The notes below the pieces were generated by a model, which saw only the letters and a list, made by a program, of their open reading frames with translations, was not told the DNA's origin and ran no database searches. From Labilithrix sp. (GTDB lineage Bacteria > Myxococcota_A > Polyangia > Polyangiales > Polyangiaceae), in the NCBI GenBank assembly GCA_019637155.1, contig JAHBWE010000028.1, positions 1 through 64,000 of the forward strand: DNA of 64,000 bases, in the 5' to 3' direction. A program made the position numbers and the translations under genes. Numbering within the stretch: position 1 is the stretch's first letter; each line of letters opens with the position of its first letter. Below, one piece after another: positions 15,879 to 25,367 of this stretch.

Positions 15879-17605
15879 TGCGCCTTCGGCCCTCGCCGGA
15901 GATCGAGCGCGACGTGGAAGACGAGGAGCGTCGCCGCGACCGCGAAGAGCGCGGCGCCGAGGGTGCGCTCTTGCGCGAACGAGAGCGCCCCGCCGATGGT
16001 GGCGGCGGCGACGACGAGCCCGGAGAACACGCGCCTCCCGAGCCGATCGGCCGCCGGCGCGAGCGAGCCCTCCGCGATGCGCACCGACAAGCGGCCGAGG
16101 CGCAGGTCCTCGAGCACCTCGCGCGCCTGGAGCGGCACGTCGTAGCCGGCGCGCGACAGCTGCTCGACGCCGCGAATGAGCTCGTTGCCGATCCGCTGCG
16201 GCGAGTAGCGCGCCTTCAGCAAGCGGACGAAATAGGGCTGCGCCTCGCCGAAGACGTCGAGGTCGGGATCGAGCTGCTTGCCGATCCCTTCGATCGTCAT
16301 GAGCGCCTTGCCGACGAGCATGAAGTCGGTCGGGATCTCGAGGCCGTACTTCATCGCGCCCTGCACGAGGTCGCGGATCATCGCGGAGAGATCGATCTCC
16401 TTGAGCGGCCGCCCGAGGTACTTCTCGGCGAGGAGCGCGACCTCGGGGCGGTACTCGCGCATGTCGACCTTCTTCGTCGGCCGGCCGATCGCGTAGAGCG
16501 AGTCGGCGACGCCGTACGCGTCCTTCCGCGAGGCCGCGACCATCAGGTCGATCGTGCGGTCGCGGAGCTCGGGCGAGAGGCGCCCGACCATGCCGCAGTC
16601 GATGAGGCCGATGACGGGCTCGGTCCCCTCCGTGCCGCCCATGATGATGACGTTGCCGGGGTGAGGGTCGGCGTGGAAGAAGCCGTCCTCGAACACCATC
16701 TTGATGACGGCGCCGAACGCGTTCTTCGCGATCTGGGGGCCGGAGATGCCGGCGGCGACCGCCTTGTCGACCTTGAGGCCGTCGAAGAACTCGAGCGCGA
16801 GGATCTGCTTGCTCGAGGCCTGCTTGTAGACCTTCGGGAAGCGGACGAACGCGGCCTCCTTCGAGCCCTCGAAGTTCTGGGTGAAGCGCTCGCCGTTCTC
16901 GCCTTCGATCAGGAAGTTGAGCTCCGCGGTGATGGAGCGATCGAACTGCTGCACGAGCCCGACCGGCGAGTAGATGCGCGTCTCCGGGATCGCGCGCTCG
17001 ATCGCGGCGGCCATGATGTGGAGCAGCTCGAGGTCGCGCTGCACGGTGGGGCCGACGTTCGGGCGCTGCACCTTCACGACGACCTGCTGCTCGCCGTCGG
17101 GGGTCGCGAGCACGGCGCGATGGACCTGACCAATCGACGCCGTCGCGAGCGGGTTCTCGTCGAACGACACGAAGACGTCCGCGATCGGCGCGCCGAGGCT
17201 CGTCTCGATGACCTTCTTGATGTCCTCGAACGGCACCGGCGGGACGTTGTCCTGCAGCTTCTTCAGCTCGGCGATGACCTCCGGCGGGATGAGGTCCGGG
17301 CGCGTCGACGCGATCTGTCCGAGCTTGATGAACGAAGGCCCGAGGTCCTGGATGACGAGGCGGACGCGCTCGGCGGTGGAGACGCGCGTCTTCTCCTCTT
17401 CGCCCTTGGCGAGGTCGTCGCTCGAGACCTCGGGCGCGTCGACGTCGGCCGGCGGCGGCTCGCTCTTGCCGGCGGACGACGGCTTCTTCGGCTTCCGCCC
17501 GAAGCCAGCGCGCGCGACGACCTCACCGAACCCATGCCGAACGAGGACACTCGTGATCTCGCGCAGCCGGCCGAGATCACGCACCGCGGAGACGACGGAG
17601 ATCAC
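15875..17605 (-). CDS. UbiB/AarF/ABC1-family atypical kinase
   Basis: A 576-residue protein of the family that supports ubiquinone synthesis or lipid trafficking. It has the KxGQ motif in LGPSFIKLGQIASTRPD (about residue 90), PLATASIGQVH with the Ala-rich nucleotide loop, VVVKVQRPNV (ATP-site Lys), FFHADPHPGNVIIM (catalytic loop) and IGLIDCGMVGRL (metal-binding DxG-like Asp). Two C-terminal membrane helices (residues about 515-565) are typical. The N-terminus has a charged Pro/Lys linker. It is alone apart from the coupled small lipoprotein. Confidence 0.9.
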   Translation of the reverse strand: MISVVSAVRDLGRLREITSVLVRHGFGEVVARAGFGRKPKKPSSAGKSEPPPADVDAPEVSSDDLAKGEEEKTRVSTAERVRLVIQDLGPSFIKLGQIASTRPDLIPPEVIAELKKLQDNVPPVPFEDIKKVIETSLGAPIADVFVSFDENPLATASIGQVHRAVLATPDGEQQVVVKVQRPNVGPTVQRDLELLHIMAAAIERAIPETRIYSPVGLVQQFDRSITAELNFLIEGENGERFTQNFEGSKEAAFVRFPKVYKQASSKQILALEFFDGLKVDKAVAAGISGPQIAKNAFGAVIKMVFEDGFFHADPHPGNVIIMGGTEGTEPVIGLIDCGMVGRLSPELRDRTIDLMVAASRKDAYGVADSLYAIGRPTKKVDMREYRPEVALLAEKYLGRPLKEIDLSAMIRDLVQGAMKYGLEIPTDFMLVGKALMTIEGIGKQLDPDLDVFGEAQPYFVRLLKARYSPQRIGNELIRGVEQLSRAGYDVPLQAREVLEDLRLGRLSVRIAEGSLAPAADRLGRRVFSGLVVAAATIGGALSFAQERTLGAALFAVAATLLVFHVALDLRRGPKAQ

Positions 17606-17624
17606 GGGCGTAACCTACAGCGAC

Positions 17625-18575
17625 TCAGGGATCCGCGCAGCAGCGAAACCCCGTCGTGTCGTCGCGGCCGTTGCGCGCGAACGCCGAGAAGTTATTGCAC
17701 GCCCCCTCCGCGAGGTCCCACCCGCCGCCACGACGGAGACACGTCGCGGCGGCCTCGGGGCCACTGCACGCGTTCTCGAGCTCGCGAACGTTCCCGACCA
17801 TGTCGTAGAGCCCGGCGACACCACCCGTGCACCGGTCCTTCTCCATCACGTCGAGCGGACGGTTGTTCGGGTCCTCGAACGAGTTGCAGCGGTTCGGCTC
17901 GAACGTCTTGCCGTACGCGAAGTCGTTGCCGCCGGGACCGAGACACGCGGCGTACCACTCGTCCTTCCCCGAGTTCCGGTAGTCGCCGCCGTTGGTCTTG
18001 ATCGAGCCTCCCCCGATCGCACCGCAGAGCCGCTTCCCCGCCCAAGCGCAGAACGCATGCGCATCGCACCAATCGACGCAGACGATCGGACGGCCGAGCG
18101 TGGCGTCGCTCAGGAGCGGGCAGTGGAGCAACGCGCCCTGCGGCGGCGGCGGCGACGGGAGGTGATTCTGCTTGCCGGTGCAGCTCGCGTGCGGCGAATC
18201 GAACCGCGCGCCGCCCATCGCTTCGAGGAACGCCCGGTACTGCCCCTCCGTGACCTCCGTCGCGTCGATGCAGTAACTCGCGGTCCTCACCATCACCGGA
18301 CCGCGCCCGCGCGGGCAGCCGCTCGTGTCCTTGCCGATCTCCGGCCCCACGTACCCGCCGGCGTCGACGGCGGGCGCCGCGTCCTCGACGTAGCCGCCGC
18401 CGTCGTCGAGCGCGCTCGAGTCCGGCTCCCCCGCGCCGCTGCTGCTCGTGCTGCTCCCGCCGCTCGTGCTCGAGGCGCCGCCGTCCGTCGGGGCGCTCGG
18501 GTTGGTGCCCGCGAGGTCGAGACCACAAGCGGCGGCGGCGAGGGCGCCGAGCACGAGGACGAGAGCGACGCGCAC
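17625..18575 (-). CDS. SUMF1/FGE-like lipoprotein
   Basis: A 316-residue lipoprotein (lipobox AAAAC) with a Ser/Asp-rich linker to about residue 70. A formylglycine-generating-enzyme-like domain follows: IDATEVTEGQYRAFLEA, CVDWCDAHAFCAWAGKRLC, LYDMVGNVRELENAC, RRGGGWDLAEGACNNFSAF and GFRCC. True FGE enzymes carry a catalytic Cys pair five residues apart after RGGS. Here only the second position (GAC) is a cysteine, so oxidase activity is doubtful. Many other cysteines probably form disulfides. Such proteins are frequent, multicopy surface lipoproteins in myxobacteria. Confidence 0.85.
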   Translation of the reverse strand: MRVALVLVLGALAAAACGLDLAGTNPSAPTDGGASSTSGGSSTSSSGAGEPDSSALDDGGGYVEDAAPAVDAGGYVGPEIGKDTSGCPRGRGPVMVRTASYCIDATEVTEGQYRAFLEAMGGARFDSPHASCTGKQNHLPSPPPPQGALLHCPLLSDATLGRPIVCVDWCDAHAFCAWAGKRLCGAIGGGSIKTNGGDYRNSGKDEWYAACLGPGGNDFAYGKTFEPNRCNSFEDPNNRPLDVMEKDRCTGGVAGLYDMVGNVRELENACSGPEAAATCLRRGGGWDLAEGACNNFSAFARNGRDDTTGFRCCADP

Positions 18576-18584
18576 GCTCGAATG

Positions 18585-19910
18585 TTAGCGGACGCGAACG
18601 ACCGCGCCTTGTTCGATCTTCGTCGGGAGCACGGCGGACCAGCCTTGCGGGAGGTGCGGTGAGGTGAACGCGAAGAGCCAGCGGGCGTCGAGCGGCGCGA
18701 GGTTCACGCAGCCGTGGCTGTGGAGGTGGCCGAATTCTCGGTGCCAGAACGCGCCGTGGAGGGCGATCGCCTTGTCGAAGAACTGCACCCACGGCACGTC
18801 TTCGATCGCGTAGTGCCTGTCCGCCTCTTCCTTGTCGAGGTTGTCCATTTTCGTCGTGAAGATCTTCACCCAGATGCGGAACGTGCCCGGGTGGGTGACG
18901 AAGTCGGGCGCGGGGCCCTTCCCCGTCGACACGATCGTCGCGAACACGGGCGTCTTGCCGACGTAGGCGATGAGCGTCTGCTGCGCGAGGTCGACGTCGA
19001 TCCAGCGCTCGTCCTCGCCCGTCACCTCCGGCGGGGGCGCGACGAGGCGCACGCGCGCGACGTCCTTCGCGCGCAGCCACACGCCGTCGCCGACGCGGAG
19101 CGCGCTCCCCTTCTCCTCTTCGATGACGACCTTCTCGAAGCGGACGCGCAGGCCGCTCGCCTTGTCGAGCTTCTCGGACGTGAACGCGCTGACCTTGTCG
19201 TTCACGACCCAGCCGACGTTCGTCTCCTCCTTCAAGAGCTCGCCGTGAAAGAGGTTCGGACGCGCGGGGGAGAGCTCGCGCATCGCGACCCAGCGTCCCT
19301 TCTTCGTGCGCCCCCACTTCTGGCCGTGCGCGGTCGCCTCCTCCAGGAGCGCGACGGCGAAGCCCGGCTCGAGGTCCTGCTCGGGCGAGTCGTCGAGCGC
19401 GGTCTGGAGGTTCTGGAAGCCGTACGCGCCGTCGCGGCCCGCGAAGTAGTAGCGATACGGGAGCCCGTCGTCGCTCGCCGAGACCGGCTCGATCGGCGGC
19501 AGCGCGCGCGCGCCGGGTCGATGCGGCCGCGCGAGGTCCTCGCCCTCGGCGATCCACGGACGCGTGCCGAGCGCGGGCGTGCCCGGCTCGTCCGCGCTGA
19601 AGTCGCCGACGTCGGAGCACATCCACGCGAGCGGGCCGACGTTGAGCCAGCGGCCGCTGCAGCCGGGACCGCGCCGCGTCGCGAAGAGCGGGAGGCGCGC
19701 GCCGGGCTGGGCGCTGCCGCGACGGAGCTCGATCTTGCCGGGCTCGGCGTAGAAGGCGGACTCGGCGCGGCTCGGGACGACGGAGCGCGCCCACGTCGGG
19801 ACCGGCACGTCGCCGGGATCGACCCAGACCGGCAGCTCCGCCGGCGGCCCCATCCGCGGGACGTCGGCGAAGAGCGGCGCCGCGAGGACGAGCGCCGCGA
19901 GCGCCTTCAC
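18585..19910 (-). CDS. L,D-transpeptidase (YkuD) with signal peptide
   Basis: A 441-residue exported enzyme (signal ALAALVLAAPLFADVP). The catalytic YkuD domain begins near WIDVDLAQQTLIAYVGKTPV. It ends with the HxxxxxxxxxxxxxSHGCVN active site (HGAFWHREFGHLHSHGCVN), so His and Cys are intact. It cross-links peptidoglycan 3-3 or anchors proteins. The first 270 residues are an unrecognised N-terminal region. The start is GTG 19910, overlapping the TGA of the upstream histidine kinase by two bases (GTGA). The kinase is therefore translated just before it, and a regulatory link to envelope state is plausible. Confidence 0.88.
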   Translation of the reverse strand: MKALAALVLAAPLFADVPRMGPPAELPVWVDPGDVPVPTWARSVVPSRAESAFYAEPGKIELRRGSAQPGARLPLFATRRGPGCSGRWLNVGPLAWMCSDVGDFSADEPGTPALGTRPWIAEGEDLARPHRPGARALPPIEPVSASDDGLPYRYYFAGRDGAYGFQNLQTALDDSPEQDLEPGFAVALLEEATAHGQKWGRTKKGRWVAMRELSPARPNLFHGELLKEETNVGWVVNDKVSAFTSEKLDKASGLRVRFEKVVIEEEKGSALRVGDGVWLRAKDVARVRLVAPPPEVTGEDERWIDVDLAQQTLIAYVGKTPVFATIVSTGKGPAPDFVTHPGTFRIWVKIFTTKMDNLDKEEADRHYAIEDVPWVQFFDKAIALHGAFWHREFGHLHSHGCVNLAPLDARWLFAFTSPHLPQGWSAVLPTKIEQGAVVRVR

Positions 19911-21832
19911 TTCTCGTCCTTCGGCTGCGGGAGGCGCAGGGTGAAGGTCACGCCCTTCGGCGAGGACTTCACGCCGATCGAGCCGCCGTGCTCCTCCGCG
20001 ATGCGGGCGGTGATCGCGAGGCCGAGGCCGGTGCCGCCCTTCTTGCCGCTCGTGACGAACGACTGGAAGAGGCGGTGCTCGATCTCCTTCGGGATGCCGG
20101 GCCCGGTGTCCGAGAACGAGACGACGAGCTCGGGCACGGCGCCCTTCTTCCGCGGCTTCGAGCGCGTGACCTTGATCGTGAACTTGCCGCCCTTGTCGCC
20201 CATCGCCTCCGCCGCGTTGCGGGCGAGGTTGTGGACGACGCGGAGGATCTTGCCCTCGTCGAACTTCGCGGTGCCCTTGTCCTGCACGTCGACGACGAGC
20301 TCGACGCCGCTCTTCGCGAGCTGCGTCGTGAGCTGCTCGCGGACCTCGGTGCCGAAGAACTTGTTGAGGTACACCTTGCGGACGAGGAGGTTGCGCTCGC
20401 CGCGCGCGAACTCCAGGACGTCGCGCATCATCGAGCCGATGTGCTCGAACTGCTTCAACGCGAGCTCCGCGTACTCGTCGCGGAGCGGGCGCTTGTCCGC
20501 GATCTTCATCATCTGGACGTAGCCGCTGATGACGGTGAGCGGCGTCTTGAGGTCGTGGATGACGCCCGACATGAGGCGCCCGATCGACGTGAGCCGCTCC
20601 TCGCGCTCGCGCTGCTCGCGCGCCATCTGGAGGCGGATCGCGGTCGACGCGTTCGCGGCGATCAAGAGGAGGAGCGCGCGGTCCTCCTCGTTGAACTCGT
20701 CCTCGCGCGGCGCGCCGAGCCCGAGGCGCGGCGACGAGCCGGGGATGCGCGCCTTGTTGTAGAGCGCGATCGCGCCCATCGCGTCGCCGTCCTCGCCCTC
20801 GAGCGGGACCGCGATGCAGCCGCGGAGCTTCTGTCCGAGGAGGTCGTCGGTCTCGGGCTCGTAGGCGGGGTGCGTCGTCGGCTCGTTCGTGAAGATCACG
20901 TCGCCGTCGGCGATCGCGGCGCCGGCGAGCCCCTGCCCCGCGCGGAGCGGATGGCGGTGCAGCTTCTCGTCGCCGGAGAACATCATGTAGAGCTGGATGC
21001 CCTCGCCCGCCTTCATCGCGAACGCGGCCGCGGTCGCGCCCGACGTGCGGAGCGCCTCGGTGAGGACGCCGGTGAACAGCTCCTCGAGCGAGGTCGCGCG
21101 CCCCATCGCGCTCTCGAGATCGAAGAGCAGCTTGAGGTCGCGGACGCGGTGCTCGAGCTGCTCCTTGATGTCGAGGAGCTCGGCGTTCTTCTGCGTCACC
21201 GACAAGAAGAGGCGCGAGTTGTCGATCGCGATCGACGCCTGGGTCGAGAGCGCGGCGAGCGTGATCGCGTCGTGGTCGTTGAAGGGCCCCGTCTTCTTGT
21301 TGAGGACCTGGACGACGCCGATCGTGCGTCCGAGGTGGTTCTTCATCGGCACGGCGAGGATCGAGCGCGTGCGGTAGTTGAAGGCGAGGTCCGGCGCGGG
21401 GTTGAAGCGCGGGTCGTTGTACGGATCGTTGACGAGGAGCGTCTTGCTCGTCTGCGCGACGGCGCCGGCGATGCCCTGCCCGACCTTGAGCCGGAGCTGG
21501 CGCGACTGGCCGCCTTGCATGACGCGCGAGACGAGCTCGCCCTTCCCGTCGAGCAGGTACAGGGTCGCGCGGTCGGCCTCCACCGCGTCGGTGATCTTCG
21601 CGAGGATCAGGTTGAGGAGCTCGTCGAGGTCGAGCGTGGTCCCGAGCGCGAGGCCGACCTCGCGCATCGCGACGCCGATGCGCCGCTCGCGGACGAGCTC
21701 CTCGTCGAGGTCCTTCAGCTTCTGTTCGAGCAGCTGGGAGCGCACGTCCTGCGCCCGCGAGCTTCGCCCCGTGAGGCTCCACTCGCTGTCCACGCTCGGC
21801 GCGGACGGCGGACGTTGCGATTTCAGTGCCAC
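19907..21832 (-). CDS. Soluble GAF-GAF histidine kinase
   Basis: About 641 residues, with no membrane segment. After a coiled-coil start (LLEQKLKDLDEELVRERRIG) come two GAF domains, the first with GTTLDLDELLNLILAKITD and NKKTGPFNDHDAI, the second from about residue 250. Then come the H-box SGVIHDLKTPLTVISGY, the N-box NLARNAAEAMGDKGG, G1 DTGPGIPKE and G2 GTGLGLAI. The kinase core is intact. GTG 21832 is proposed; ATG 21889 would add 19 Arg-rich residues and overlap the divergent gene. No response regulator is adjacent. The gene is coupled to an L,D-transpeptidase. Confidence 0.88.
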   Translation of the reverse strand: MALKSQRPPSAPSVDSEWSLTGRSSRAQDVRSQLLEQKLKDLDEELVRERRIGVAMREVGLALGTTLDLDELLNLILAKITDAVEADRATLYLLDGKGELVSRVMQGGQSRQLRLKVGQGIAGAVAQTSKTLLVNDPYNDPRFNPAPDLAFNYRTRSILAVPMKNHLGRTIGVVQVLNKKTGPFNDHDAITLAALSTQASIAIDNSRLFLSVTQKNAELLDIKEQLEHRVRDLKLLFDLESAMGRATSLEELFTGVLTEALRTSGATAAAFAMKAGEGIQLYMMFSGDEKLHRHPLRAGQGLAGAAIADGDVIFTNEPTTHPAYEPETDDLLGQKLRGCIAVPLEGEDGDAMGAIALYNKARIPGSSPRLGLGAPREDEFNEEDRALLLLIAANASTAIRLQMAREQREREERLTSIGRLMSGVIHDLKTPLTVISGYVQMMKIADKRPLRDEYAELALKQFEHIGSMMRDVLEFARGERNLLVRKVYLNKFFGTEVREQLTTQLAKSGVELVVDVQDKGTAKFDEGKILRVVHNLARNAAEAMGDKGGKFTIKVTRSKPRKKGAVPELVVSFSDTGPGIPKEIEHRLFQSFVTSGKKGGTGLGLAITARIAEEHGGSIGVKSSPKGVTFTLRLPQPKDEK

Positions 21833-21918
21833 GAACGAAGGATAGACCCATCCGCGGGCGCCCGAACGGCTTCTTCGTTCATGCCGCACCGCAGCGGAAA
21901 TGGTATGTCGGGCCCGTC

Positions 21919-22638
21919 TTGGCCCGTACGCTGATCGTCACCCCGACGTACAACGAGAAGGAGAACCTCCCGCGCTTCGTCGAGGCGGTCCGCGGCGCGC
22001 TCCCGGACGCCGACCTGATGGTCGTCGACGACAACTCGCCCGACGGCACCGGCGCCATCGCGGACGCGATCGCAGCGAAGGACGATCACGTCACGGTGAT
22101 GCATCGCGCGGGGAAGCTCGGCCTCGGCACGGCGTACATCCAGGCCTTCCAGCAGGGTCTCGCGAAGGGCTACGAGCGCTTCTTCGAGATGGACGCGGAC
22201 CTGTCGCACGACGTGAAGTACCTGCCGGACTTCGTGCGTGCGCTCGACGAGGGCGCGGACGTCGTCATCGGCTCCCGCAACATCCCGGGCGGCGGGGTGG
22301 AGGGCTGGGGCCTCGGCCGCCACGTCATCTCGAAGGGCGGCTCGCTCTACTCGCGCACGATCCTGGGGCTGCCGGTGAAGGACCTCACGAGCGGCTACAA
22401 GGCCTTCACCCGCCGCGCGCTCGAGGCGATCGACATCGACGGCGTCCACTCGAACGGCTACTCGTTCCAGATCGAGATGACCTACCGCGCCCTTCGCAAA
22501 GGCATGACGGTGCGCGAGGTCCCGATCATCTTCGTCGACCGCACCGCCGGGCGTTCGAAGATGAGCCGCCGCATCTTCGTCGAGGCGATCGGCGTCGTGT
22601 GGAAGCTCCGCGCCGAAGCGCTGACGGGGAAGATCTAG
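21919..22638 (+). CDS. Polyprenol-phosphate mannosyltransferase-like GT2 enzyme
   Basis: A 239-residue GT-A enzyme. TLIVTPTYNEKENLPRFVEA opens the domain, LMVVDDNSPDGTGAIAD is the nucleotide-binding strand, and FEMDADLSHDVKYLP is the metal-binding DxD region. IGSRNIPGGGVEGWG and SGYKAFTRRALEAI are dolichol-phosphate-mannose-synthase signatures. It has no C-terminal membrane helices, like the soluble Ppm1/DPM1 type. TTG 21919 places the conserved strand at the N-terminus. The frame runs on to ATG 21826, but the added residues look unlike the family. It probably supplies lipid-linked mannose for glycosylation by membrane transferases. Confidence 0.85.
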   Translation: MARTLIVTPTYNEKENLPRFVEAVRGALPDADLMVVDDNSPDGTGAIADAIAAKDDHVTVMHRAGKLGLGTAYIQAFQQGLAKGYERFFEMDADLSHDVKYLPDFVRALDEGADVVIGSRNIPGGGVEGWGLGRHVISKGGSLYSRTILGLPVKDLTSGYKAFTRRALEAIDIDGVHSNGYSFQIEMTYRALRKGMTVREVPIIFVDRTAGRSKMSRRIFVEAIGVVWKLRAEALTGKI

Positions 22639-25367
22639 GCGGCGAGGCCGCAGATTCGCGTGTAACTTGCAGCCATTTGGCGCACGTCGAGCTGCGCGGC
22701 GGCGCGGGCGTGCGCGGCGTCGCCGAGGCGCGTGCGCTCCGCGGCGTCGGCGAGGAGCGTGTGCATGGCGTCGGCGAGGGCGGCGGGGTCGGCGCGGGGG
22801 ACGATGATACCCGCGCCGCCGAGCTGCTCGCGCGCGCCGCCGTGATCGGTCGCGACGATCGGGAGCCCGGCCGCCATCGCCTCGAGCGACGCGTTCGGGC
22901 AGCCGGCGGGCTCCGCAATCATCGCGAAGGCGTCGATCTCCGCGAGGAGCGAGCGGGCGTCGCGTTCGCCGAGCCACGTGATCGGCAGCCCCGCGGTCGA
23001 GGCGCGGAGCTCCTCGGCGTACGCCTCGCTCCCGTGCTCCGCCGCGCCTGCGATGACGAGGTCGAACGGGCGGCGGCGCACGGCGGCGATGAGCTCCTCG
23101 AGCTTCTTGTCCGGTGCGATGCGCGCGAGCGTGCCGGCGACGACGCGCGCGCCGGCGCGGCGGCGGAGCGGGATGGGCGGGACCTCGACGCCGTTCGGGA
23201 CGACCGCGACGTCGACGCCGAGCGCGGCGGCCGCGCGCTCGCGCTCGCCTTCGTACTTCACGATCGCGCCGCGCAGGAGGCGGCCGTAGTCGCGCAGGTT
23301 CAGGTACGGCGAGCCGACGCGGGGCCGCTGGAGGTAGCGCGCGAAAGATGCAAAGTACATCTCTCCGGGCGAGACGTCCCAGACCGGGACGCCGACGAGG
23401 AGGTCCGCGATGAGCACCTTGTGCTCGGGGATCACGTTCCAGAAGAGCACCGCGTCGGGCTCCGCGGCGTCGACCATCGTCGCGACCGCGCGCGCCGTGA
23501 CGATCGGCGAGGCCGCGCCCGCTCGCGGCGCCACCGCGACCGGCACGCCCGCCGCCGCGAGCGCGCTGCGCCCCGGCGTGGGGTAAGCCTCCTGCTCCTC
23601 GATCACGATCGCGCGCACGCGCACGCCCTCGGCGCGGAGCTGCACGAGGAGCCGCCGCGCGCTCGACTGCGCGCCGCCGGTCGAGAAGTTGTTCGTGACG
23701 AGCACGACGCCGCCACGCAACCGCGCCGCCGCGCTCCCACGCTGCGCGCTCGCTCCGACGCGCGCATACAGCTCGACGTGGCGCTCGGCCATCACCCACG
23801 CCGTGAAGTCCGCCGCGAGCCCACCCACGCCCGCAACCTCCGACGCAAGCGCGGCACCGCCGCTGCCCGCGCGCTCGGCCCCACTCCGCGCGCCACCACT
23901 CAACGCGCGCTCGCCCCCGCCGCCCGCGCCGACGCTCCCCGCGCGCTCGGCGAGCGCCTCCGCGACCGCGGCGGCGAACGTCGGCGCGTCGGCATTGGGG
24001 GAGACTCGGTGCACGTCCGAGTGCTTCGCGGCGAGCTCGGCGGTGCCTGCCACGTCGGTCGTTACGAGCGGCACGCCTGCCGCGAGGGCCTCGAGGTGGA
24101 CGAGGCTCAGGCCCTCGAAGGCGCTCGCGGAGACGATCGCGTCCGCCGCCGCGTACGCCGCGCCGACGTCGCCCTGCGAGCCCGCGAAGACCACGCGCTC
24201 CGTCACACCATGCTTCGCCGCCTCCGCGCGCACGTGCGCCTCGATCGCGAGCGCCTCCGGATCCGCGCTCACCGGCTCACCTACGAGCACGAGTCGCGCG
24301 TCACCTCGCGGGAGCGCGGCGAGCACCGCCGGGAGCCGCTCGAGCCGCTTCTGCGGGCGATGGTTCGCGATCGCGACGAGGACCGGCGCGTCGTCGTCGA
24401 CGCCGAGCGCGCGCCGCGCCGTCGCGCGATCGATCGCCGGCGGCGAAGGGACGACGCCGTTCCAGATCGTCCGCGTCCGCGCGCCGAGCCCGGCCGCGTG
24501 GAGACCCGCCGCGACGTCGCGGCTGCACGCGAAGAGGAGCGGCGGCCGCGCCGCGGTCGCGACGTGGCGCAGGCGCGCCGGCCAGCCCGGCTCGGAGTTG
24601 TGGACCGTGACGACGACGGGCACGTCGCCGGCGCAGAGGCGAACCACGTCGTCGCCGTCGAAGAGGTGCACGTGGACCGCGTCCGCGCCCCGCTCCGTCG
24701 CGATACGCGCGAGCAGATCGAGGCGCTCGACGCGGCCGCACGCGTGATCGCGGAGGTGGATCGTGCCCGGCGGCGCGTCGAAGGTGGCGCGCGCCGGTCG
24801 ATCGAGGACCGCGAGCTGCACGTCGTGGCCGAGCGCGCGGAGCTCGCGCGCGAGATCGAGCACGACCCGCTCCGCCCCACCGCGATGCAGCGTCGTCACC
24901 GCGAGCACGACGCGGAGCGCGCGGTGGTAGCCGACGTCGAGCGACGGCGCGCGCACCACCCGCGCGGCCGCGAGCGCGGCCTTGTCGACGGTCCCCGACG
25001 CCGCGACGAGCTCCGCGAACGAGCGCGGATCGAACGCGACCGCGCTGTCGACGCGCGGCGCCTCGTCGCCGACGCCGCGCGCGAGATCGCCGCCCGTGCG
25101 CGCGAGCACGCTGCGCCACCTCGTGCAGTCCGCGGTCGCGCCGACGGCGACGGTGGGACCGGTCGCGTGCGCGAGCACCGGCGCCGGCGGCGAGAACGGC
25201 CAGGCGCCGGCGCGCACGAGCCACACCGGCCGCGACGCCGACGCGACCCGCGCCGCGAGATCGCCGTTCGCCACCGTCGCGTCGATGCCCTGTCGCGCGA
25301 GCGCACGGACCGTGCGCGCGGCGAGCCACGGCTCCGCCGCCGCGTCGAAGACGATCGCGTCGATCAT
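22635..25367 (-). CDS. Double GT4 glycosyltransferase (two catalytic domains fused)
   Basis: A 910-residue protein with two GT-B glycosyltransferase units. The first spans about residues 150-480, with TTLHRGGAERVVLDLARELR, the acceptor-side VVVTVHNSEPGW, and the donor-site ESLS-type motif SASAFEGLSLVHLEALAAG. An Ala/Gly-rich linker follows. The second unit (about 540-905) has TNNFSTGGAQSSARRLL, ARIAPDKKLEELI and EPAGCPNASLEAMAAGLPIV. Both E-x7-E signatures are kept. The first 140 residues are unrecognised. Its ATG overlaps the upstream SUMF1 gene stop (ATGA), so they are translated together. Capsule, lipopolysaccharide or glycoprotein synthesis is the likely role. Confidence 0.85.
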   Translation of the reverse strand: MIDAIVFDAAAEPWLAARTVRALARQGIDATVANGDLAARVASASRPVWLVRAGAWPFSPPAPVLAHATGPTVAVGATADCTRWRSVLARTGGDLARGVGDEAPRVDSAVAFDPRSFAELVAASGTVDKAALAAARVVRAPSLDVGYHRALRVVLAVTTLHRGGAERVVLDLARELRALGHDVQLAVLDRPARATFDAPPGTIHLRDHACGRVERLDLLARIATERGADAVHVHLFDGDDVVRLCAGDVPVVVTVHNSEPGWPARLRHVATAARPPLLFACSRDVAAGLHAAGLGARTRTIWNGVVPSPPAIDRATARRALGVDDDAPVLVAIANHRPQKRLERLPAVLAALPRGDARLVLVGEPVSADPEALAIEAHVRAEAAKHGVTERVVFAGSQGDVGAAYAAADAIVSASAFEGLSLVHLEALAAGVPLVTTDVAGTAELAAKHSDVHRVSPNADAPTFAAAVAEALAERAGSVGAGGGGERALSGGARSGAERAGSGGAALASEVAGVGGLAADFTAWVMAERHVELYARVGASAQRGSAAARLRGGVVLVTNNFSTGGAQSSARRLLVQLRAEGVRVRAIVIEEQEAYPTPGRSALAAAGVPVAVAPRAGAASPIVTARAVATMVDAAEPDAVLFWNVIPEHKVLIADLLVGVPVWDVSPGEMYFASFARYLQRPRVGSPYLNLRDYGRLLRGAIVKYEGERERAAAALGVDVAVVPNGVEVPPIPLRRRAGARVVAGTLARIAPDKKLEELIAAVRRRPFDLVIAGAAEHGSEAYAEELRASTAGLPITWLGERDARSLLAEIDAFAMIAEPAGCPNASLEAMAAGLPIVATDHGGAREQLGGAGIIVPRADPAALADAMHTLLADAAERTRLGDAAHARAAAQLDVRQMAASYTRICGLAA

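Noticed and set aside
18585..21851. A 1088-codon open frame covering the transpeptidase and the kinase
   Set aside because: Only the last 441 codons code for a recognised protein. The rest is the wrong frame of the histidine kinase, and the GTGA overlap shows two genes.
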